Shown here: positions 5,389-8,294 of the stretch, in pieces
How positions within the stretch are numbered: position 1 is the first letter of the stretch
Layout of the letters: every line of letters starts with the position of its first letter
Source of the DNA: Gemmatimonadota bacterium
Lineage (GTDB): Bacteria; Orphanbacterota; Orphanbacteria; Orphanbacterales; Orphanbacteraceae
Assembly (NCBI GenBank): GCA_013002425.1
Contig: JABDJQ010000385.1
Span: 1-8,294 of the forward strand
Length of the DNA stretch: 8,294 nt
Direction of reading: 5' to 3'
The notes under the pieces: model-generated
The model's database searches: none
What the model was told of the DNA's origin: nothing
The model's input: only the letters and a program-made list of their open reading frames with translations
Translations under genes and position numbers: made by a program

Positions 5389-5922
5389 CTAGAACGACCA
5401 GTTCACGATCGGAAAAATCGGAAGCGTGTCCTTGTTCTTGATTACGTTCAAAAGGCCCACCTGCAAACCTTTCGCGGAGTTGGTCAGATTGAAGAAGCCC
5501 AGCTGGAAGCCGTGCATGTGGTCGGTCATGTTGACGAGACCGAACTGAAAACCTGTCATGCGGTCGGCGCCGTTGAACAGTCCTTCCTGATAACCTTTGA
5601 AATCACCGTTCGTGATGTTCACGTAGCCCGCCTGCCACCCGCGGAAGTTCTGTTCGGTGTAATTCACCACGCCCCACTGCAATCCTTTCGTGGTTCCCGC
5701 CGCGTGGTTTACGAGCCCGACATCCAGGCCGGTCATGTCCTGGTTCTTTCCGTAGAGGAGATTGATGCGCAACCCTTTGATCGAATGCGATTCGCTGAAA
5801 ATCTGAACGGGATTGAAGAGCGAGAGCTGCACCGGCCTTGTTTCCGCCCATGCGGCGCGCGGGGCCAGTGCAATCGTCAGAACGCCGAGTCCGAACAGCA
5901 GATTGTGGAAGGTACGTTTCAT
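5389..5922 (-). CDS. Exported LA_2272-type surface repeat protein
   Basis: This 177-residue protein has a Sec signal peptide (Lys-Arg start, hydrophobic core about 8-20, probable cleavage after AWA near 26). The mature part is a run of eight short beta-repeats, each starting Gly-aromatic/Leu-Gln-x-Gly-x-x-Asn. Glycines at 50, 65, 80, 95, 110, 124, 138 and 152 mark the register, with a period of 15 residues in the first half and 14 in the second. Examples are GLQWGVVN, GYQEGLFN and GFQFGLVN. The C-terminus reads GLLNVIKNKDTLPIFPIVNWSF, typical of the LA_2272-type surface repeat family known from Leptospira and other Gram-negative groups. The role is unknown; a small beta-structure at the cell surface or in the periplasm is likely. 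The start at 5922 is supported by AGGAGA six bases upstream and by the signal peptide; longer in-frame extensions are basic and unlike an exported protein. Confidence 0.82.
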   Translation of the reverse strand: MKRTFHNLLFGLGVLTIALAPRAAWAETRPVQLSLFNPVQIFSESHSIKGLRINLLYGKNQDMTGLDVGLVNHAAGTTKGLQWGVVNYTEQNFRGWQAGYVNITNGDFKGYQEGLFNGADRMTGFQFGLVNMTDHMHGFQLGFFNLTNSAKGLQVGLLNVIKNKDTLPIFPIVNWSF

Positions 5923-6101
5923 GTTATTTCTCCTGCATTTATTTCGTTCTGTTCGAGATCCGGAAACCTCGCCGAAAAACGCCATCACTATCACACAATT
6001 GATTCCCGGATTCCACTTCCTGTCGGGCCGCGCTCTCAATCGCGTCTTCGGAATGTCGAAGGGTGGGAACGATAGAAGCCGGGTGCGGAAAGGACGGGCG
6101 C
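5923..6101. other. Divergent intergenic region
   Basis: This 179-base region lies between two diverging genes for exported proteins, so it should hold promoters in both directions. For the minus-strand gene the ribosome binding site AGGAGA is at 5934-5929; a possible -10 (GATAGT, reverse of 5987-5992) has only a weak -35 partner near 6010-6015. For the plus-strand gene the ribosome binding site GGAAAGGA is at 6087-6094. No clear plus-strand promoter hexamers and no strong operator palindrome were found. Confidence 0.35.
6087..6094 (+). promoter_or_regulatory. Ribosome binding site deciding a GTG start
   Basis: GGAAAGGA lies seven bases before GTG at 6102 (ten before the adjacent TTG at 6105). 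The reading frame contains no ATG before the lipobox-like cysteine, and the earlier GTG at 6063 has no comparable site, so this sequence sets the most likely start of the lipoprotein gene. Confidence 0.55.
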
Positions 6102-6857
6102 GTGTTGTCTTCAGCAAATATCGAACGGTGGGTCAGGGCCGGAACGCGCGCGTGCGTTCACGGCGGGTGGGCGGTGACGATCCTGCTGCTGGGGGCGTCG
6201 TGCGGCGACGACGGGGGCTCTGTCGTCGATCCGGCGTACGCGCCGCCGTCCGTGGCGTCATCGAAAGTGTTCGACCCCGTGAGCGACTTCGACGCGGAAC
6301 CTTTGCGGCCCGTACGCTTCACGGACGACCCCGGCGTGTTCTTTGCGGAAGCGGGGCCGCTGCAGCTCATCACCTTCGCTTCGCTTCCGTGGTTCGGCAC
6401 GAGCTGCGACCCGGCGCCGCCCTTCGAGGCGCTCGCCAATCCGCTCGTCGTACAGGGCGTTACGTTCTCCGCGCCCGGTTGCCTCGAGTCGTTTCTCTGT
6501 CCCCGCCCGCCGTGCGAAACCGTGAACACGACGCTGCATCTTTCGCGCGGCGCGCGCGTGGAATTCCCGGCGGGTGTCACGGCCGCGATGCTGAAGCTCG
6601 AGGGGATGCCGGCCGGTCGCGTTCTGCTCGTGATCGAGGACGGCGAAGGCGGCACGATCGGCTACACGGGAGAGCTTTACGAGGCGCTGCCGACCTACGT
6701 CGGAATCCGGTCGGATCGGGAGATCGGGGCGATTCGCTATTGGGGGAGTTCGTCGTTCCTGCAGAAGCTCGTGGTCAGCGATCTCTGGTATGAGGGCGGT
6801 ACGGGAGGCGAGTTTCGCGGGAACCGACGAGGTCTTCTCGCGTCGCGTTCCGGGTGA
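6102..6857 (+). CDS. Probable lipoprotein with a beta-rich extracytoplasmic domain
   Basis: This 251-residue protein starts at GTG (or the next codon, TTG). Residues 10-33 hold Arg residues and a hydrophobic stretch, WAVTILLLGAS, just before Cys34, which resembles a lipoprotein signal; the -3 Gly is less usual than Leu, so lipidation is likely but not certain. The segment after Cys34 is a flexible linker (about 35-63). The remaining sequence looks beta-rich: VQGVTFSAPG (about 117-126), LHLSRGARVEFPAGVTAAMLKLEG (145-168), RVLLVIEDGEGG (173-184), and YVGIRSDREIGAIRYWGSSSFLQKLVVSDLWYE (199-231). This pattern resembles jelly-roll domains of exported proteins in which a late 'GI.SD..I..I' strand precedes a short DL-x-Y ending. 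Four more cysteines (102, 127, 133, 138) could form two disulfides. The function is not recognised. It is divergent from the LA_2272-type gene, and the OxyR-type gene lies 182 bases downstream. Confidence 0.65.
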   Translation: MLSSANIERWVRAGTRACVHGGWAVTILLLGASCGDDGGSVVDPAYAPPSVASSKVFDPVSDFDAEPLRPVRFTDDPGVFFAEAGPLQLITFASLPWFGTSCDPAPPFEALANPLVVQGVTFSAPGCLESFLCPRPPCETVNTTLHLSRGARVEFPAGVTAAMLKLEGMPAGRVLLVIEDGEGGTIGYTGELYEALPTYVGIRSDREIGAIRYWGSSSFLQKLVVSDLWYEGGTGGEFRGNRRGLLASRSG

Positions 6858-7039
6858 GAGCGATGAACAGCGCGCCGGCAAGCGCGGCGGCCCCCCCCTT
6901 GTTTCGTCGTTGTTCCTGTCATACGGATACCAGCCGGTCGCTTCGGGTCACCCGGTTCACGATTCCATTGCGCTATGAGCCAAAGTCGCTTACTATTCGA
7001 TGTGGGTATCAGCCAGCCTTTAACCAATTAGGTATCGCA
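6858..7039 (+). promoter_or_regulatory. Upstream region and candidate promoter of the OxyR-type gene
   Basis: The only promoter-like pair seen is TTGCGC (6968-6973) and TACTAT (6991-6996), separated by 17 bases, which would give a leader of about 37 bases. The match to consensus is moderate. A weak ribosome binding site, TTAGGT, is centred near 7031. A run of eight C residues lies at 6891-6898. CTAT sits twice, 20 bases apart (6973 and 6993), but the full OxyR operator pattern of four ATAG/CTAT boxes at seven-base spacing is not present. No T-run terminator was found after the lipoprotein gene, so some read-through is possible. Confidence 0.4.
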
Positions 7040-7951
7040 ATGGAAATCCATCAGCTTCGATATTTTGTCGCGATCGCAGAAACGGGCGGGTTCAGCCGCG
7101 CCGCGCGACGGTGCTGCGTTTCCCAACCATCGCTCAGCCAACAGATTATGAAGCTGGAGGACGAGCTGGGGAAGAAGCTGTTCGACCGTCTCGGACGCTC
7201 GATCGCCATGACCGACGCGGGGAAGGCCCTTCTGCCGCGCGCCAAGAGAATACTGCGCGATCTGCAGGAGGCGCGAAACGCCGTCGATCAGGAAGTGGAC
7301 GACGAAACGGGACAGATCAACATCGGCATCATTCCGACGATGGCGCCCTTTCTGCTGCAGCGGAGCGTGGCGGCCTTTCAGAAGATTCATCCCGAAGCCA
7401 CGATCTCGCTGAGCGAAGACATGACGCACCGGCTCATCGAGCAGCTCGTGCAGGCCGAGATCGATGTCGGCATCATGAGCCTCCCGATCGACAACAACCT
7501 GATCGACTATGAAGAGCTCGGGAGCGAGATCCTCTATCTTGCGGTGGCGAAGAACGGGCCTCTGGACGCGCAGCCCGTGGTCAGCATAGATTCGCTCGCG
7601 GACGAGCCCTTCATCATGCTCCATGAAGCCCACTGCCTCGGCGATCAGATCCAGAACTTCTGCTATTCCAGGAAGATCAGCCCGCCCGTGATCTGCAAGA
7701 CGGCCCAGATCTCGACCGTACAGGGTTGCGTGGCGAAGGGGCTCGGCGTTTCGATGATTCCGCAGATGGCGGCACGGGAGGACGATTCGGGTCTCGTCGC
7801 CTATAAGACGATCGAGGGTGAGAACCCCATTCGAGCCATCGCGGCGGCGACGCACTCCGGCCGGGCGCCGTCGAAACTGGTCCGTTCTTACATCGAATGC
7901 GTACAGGGTGTTCTGGACCGGATCGGGACGAAGGATCGTCTTTCGGCTTAA
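7040..7951 (+). CDS. oxyR: OxyR-type LysR family peroxide-responsive regulator
   Basis: This 303-residue LysR-type transcription factor has an N-terminal winged helix-turn-helix (1-60: LRYFVAIAETGGFSRAA, then SQPSLSQQIMKLEDELG), a linker helix (about 60-88) and an effector domain (92-300). The peroxide-sensing features of E. coli OxyR fall at the same residue numbers: Thr100 in IPTMAPFLL, His198, Cys199 and Cys208 in HCLGDQIQNFC, with Asp202 and Gln203 kept. In OxyR, Cys199 is oxidised by H2O2 and forms a disulfide with Cys208, switching the tetramer to an activator of catalase, peroxidase and iron-sequestering genes. Length matches E. coli OxyR (305). Differences include Gly201 where E. coli has Arg, and extra cysteines at 26, 219, 230 and 287. 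The start at 7040 is chosen by family alignment; a longer in-frame extension is possible but not family-like. No divergent target gene is adjacent; targets could include the ferritin-like gene in this window, but this is not shown. Confidence 0.88.
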   Translation: MEIHQLRYFVAIAETGGFSRAARRCCVSQPSLSQQIMKLEDELGKKLFDRLGRSIAMTDAGKALLPRAKRILRDLQEARNAVDQEVDDETGQINIGIIPTMAPFLLQRSVAAFQKIHPEATISLSEDMTHRLIEQLVQAEIDVGIMSLPIDNNLIDYEELGSEILYLAVAKNGPLDAQPVVSIDSLADEPFIMLHEAHCLGDQIQNFCYSRKISPPVICKTAQISTVQGCVAKGLGVSMIPQMAAREDDSGLVAYKTIEGENPIRAIAAATHSGRAPSKLVRSYIECVQGVLDRIGTKDRLSA

Positions 7952-7974
7952 GTTGCATATTTGTAATGGTTTGG

Positions 7975-8007
7975 GGCTCGGCGAACTGTTTCGCCGGGCC
8001 TTTTTTT
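7975..8007 (+). terminator. Intrinsic terminator of the OxyR-type gene
   Basis: GGCTCGGCGAA at 7975-7985 pairs with TTCGCCGGGCC at 7990-8000 (11 base pairs, one G-U) around a CTGT tetraloop, and seven T residues (8001-8007) follow directly. This is a strong rho-independent terminator, 24 bases after the TAA stop. Its T-run abuts copy B of the repeated promoter-like block. Confidence 0.92.
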
Positions 8008-8062
8008 GTGTCTGCGTACGTTTTCTCCGCAACTCCGGGCCCCGGCGTCTGGATAAGAAGGG
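8007..8062 (+). promoter_or_regulatory. Promoter-like block, copy B (upstream of last gene)
   Basis: The block has TGTGTCTGCG at 8007-8016, TTTT at 8021-8024, CGCAACT at 8028-8034 and GGATAAGA at 8051-8058, then AGGG. This mirrors copy A at 101-155: the arrangement around CGCAACT is TTTT-x-T-y-CGCAACT-y-C in both, and the two -35/-10-like elements are 15 and 16 bases apart. The spacer between them differs in sequence, so the kept boxes are probably protein contacts and not mere recent duplication. Transcription should begin near 8063-8068. The sigma class is uncertain (see copy A). Confidence 0.5.
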
Positions 8063-8142
8063 CAAATAGGACAGGAGTTTCGCGGGTCAGCCCGCGGCAG
8101 CGGCTCCTGGAACTCAAAACTTTTTGCTTAGGAGATGAGAAA
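8063..8142 (+). promoter_or_regulatory. Structured 5' leader and strong RBS of last gene
   Basis: The 80-base leader folds into a two-part hairpin. CGCGGG (8081-8086) pairs with CCCGCG (8091-8096) around TCAG. Outside it, CAGGAG (8072-8077) pairs with CTCCTG (8104-8109). It is followed by an A/T-rich unpaired stretch and the ribosome binding site AGGAG at 8130-8134, eight bases before ATG. The stem hides a second AGGAG (8073-8077, reading CAGGAG) that could otherwise act as a decoy. A 5' hairpin plus an open ribosome binding site is typical of stable, highly translated mRNAs; that role is inference. The ATG at 8135 meets a stop after two more codons and is not a gene start. Confidence 0.5.
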
Positions 8143-8294
8143 ATGATCAACCCGAACGCCGCTAACAGTGTTGGAACGCAGGTTAACCGTTACCTGGACG
8201 CCCTCGGTCTGCCGGATGCCTTCGGTGACAAGATCGGCGCCCTCGTCGACGCTTCGCGCGGTGACGCCGCCGGCGCGCTTCGCAACATCGTCGA
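8143..8294 (+). CDS. Unknown small helical protein (5' end only; truncated by window)
   Basis: Only the first 50 residues are visible; the reading frame is open to the window edge. The N-terminus reads MINPNAANSVGTQVNRYLDA, followed by LGLPDAFGDKIGALVDASRG and DAAGALRNIV. There is no signal peptide. The N-terminus is rich in Asn, Ser and small residues, then amphipathic helices separated by Gly/Pro follow. I do not recognise the family. Codon choice (GTT, GGT, AAC, CGT, CTG) differs from the neighbours, which favour third-position C/G, and together with the strong AGGAG site eight bases upstream suggests high expression. The gene carries the same upstream promoter-like block as the SycD-like chaperone gene, and a Ser/Asn/Ile-biased start is compatible with a type III secretion signal. 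A secreted substrate or structural protein is therefore possible but unproven. Confidence 0.7.
   Translation, partial: MINPNAANSVGTQVNRYLDALGLPDAFGDKIGALVDASRGDAAGALRNIV

Noticed and set aside
5275..6793. Plus-strand open frames opposite the LA_2272-type gene and overlapping the lipoprotein gene
   Set aside because: The opposite strand encodes a signal peptide and eight exact repeats, and the second frame encodes an Arg-rich shadow of the lipoprotein gene. Neither has a suitable ribosome binding site.
6891..6898. Run of eight C residues as a phase-variation switch
   Set aside because: It lies after the lipoprotein stop and well before the OxyR start, outside the candidate promoter, so slippage would not change a reading frame. 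It would matter only if OxyR were translated from the long upstream extension, which is not family-like.
6973..6996. OxyR self-operator (two CTAT boxes upstream of the OxyR-type gene)
   Set aside because: The boxes are 20 bases apart instead of the 22 expected for the ATAG-N7-CTAT array, and no ATAG partners occur between them.
1..8294. CRISPR array, tRNA, rRNA, insertion sequence or phage genes
   Set aside because: No regularly spaced repeats, cloverleaf with T-loop signature, transposase or integrase motifs, or long terminal inverted repeats were found on either strand.

Overview
The window is a GC-rich, gene-dense stretch of bacterial chromosome with strong AGGAG-type ribosome binding sites. 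Several signs point to a Gram-negative organism: a Sec-exported repeat protein of the LA_2272 surface family, a probable lipoprotein, an OxyR-type regulator and a type III secretion (SycD/LcrH)-like TPR chaperone. The phylum cannot be fixed from sequence alone. A deltaproteobacterial/myxobacterial-like or Lentisphaerota-like lineage would fit, but this is a guess. There are no tRNA or rRNA genes, insertion sequences, CRISPR arrays or phage genes.

Layout, left to right. (1) 1-295 is a non-coding leader region: nested GC-rich hairpins, then a promoter-like block (101-155) and a structured 5' leader. (2) 296-925 encodes the SycD/LcrH-like TPR protein and ends at a clear intrinsic terminator. (3) 1044-4694 is a probable five-gene operon on the plus strand: a polytopic membrane protein that appears to be read from a leaderless mRNA, a di-iron ferritin-like protein, an AlkD-like HEAT-repeat protein, a single-domain VOC protein and a two-domain VOC protein. 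A bidirectional terminator closes it. (4) 4780-5178 (mscL) and 5389-5922 (LA_2272-type repeat protein) lie on the minus strand, convergent to the operon. (5) 6102-6857 is a probable lipoprotein gene, divergent from the LA_2272-type gene. (6) 7040-7951 is an OxyR-type LysR regulator with both peroxide-sensing cysteines, followed by a textbook terminator. (7) 8143-8294 is the 5' end of a gene of unknown function with a structured leader and a strong ribosome binding site; it runs off the window.

The window has a loose stress theme: peroxide sensing (OxyR), iron/oxygen chemistry (ferritin-like), alkylation damage (AlkD-like), VOC enzymes and osmotic release (MscL). Nothing here proves that OxyR controls the operon.

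The most unusual signal is a roughly 55-base block that occurs twice, about 7.9 kb apart: once before the TPR chaperone gene (101-155) and once before the truncated last gene (8007-8062). The copies share TGTGTCyGCG, TTTT, CGCAACT and GGATAAGA at nearly identical spacing, while everything around them differs. This suggests a shared alternative-sigma or activator-dependent promoter and hence co-regulation of the chaperone-like protein and the last gene. A chaperone/substrate pair is a testable idea but remains inference.
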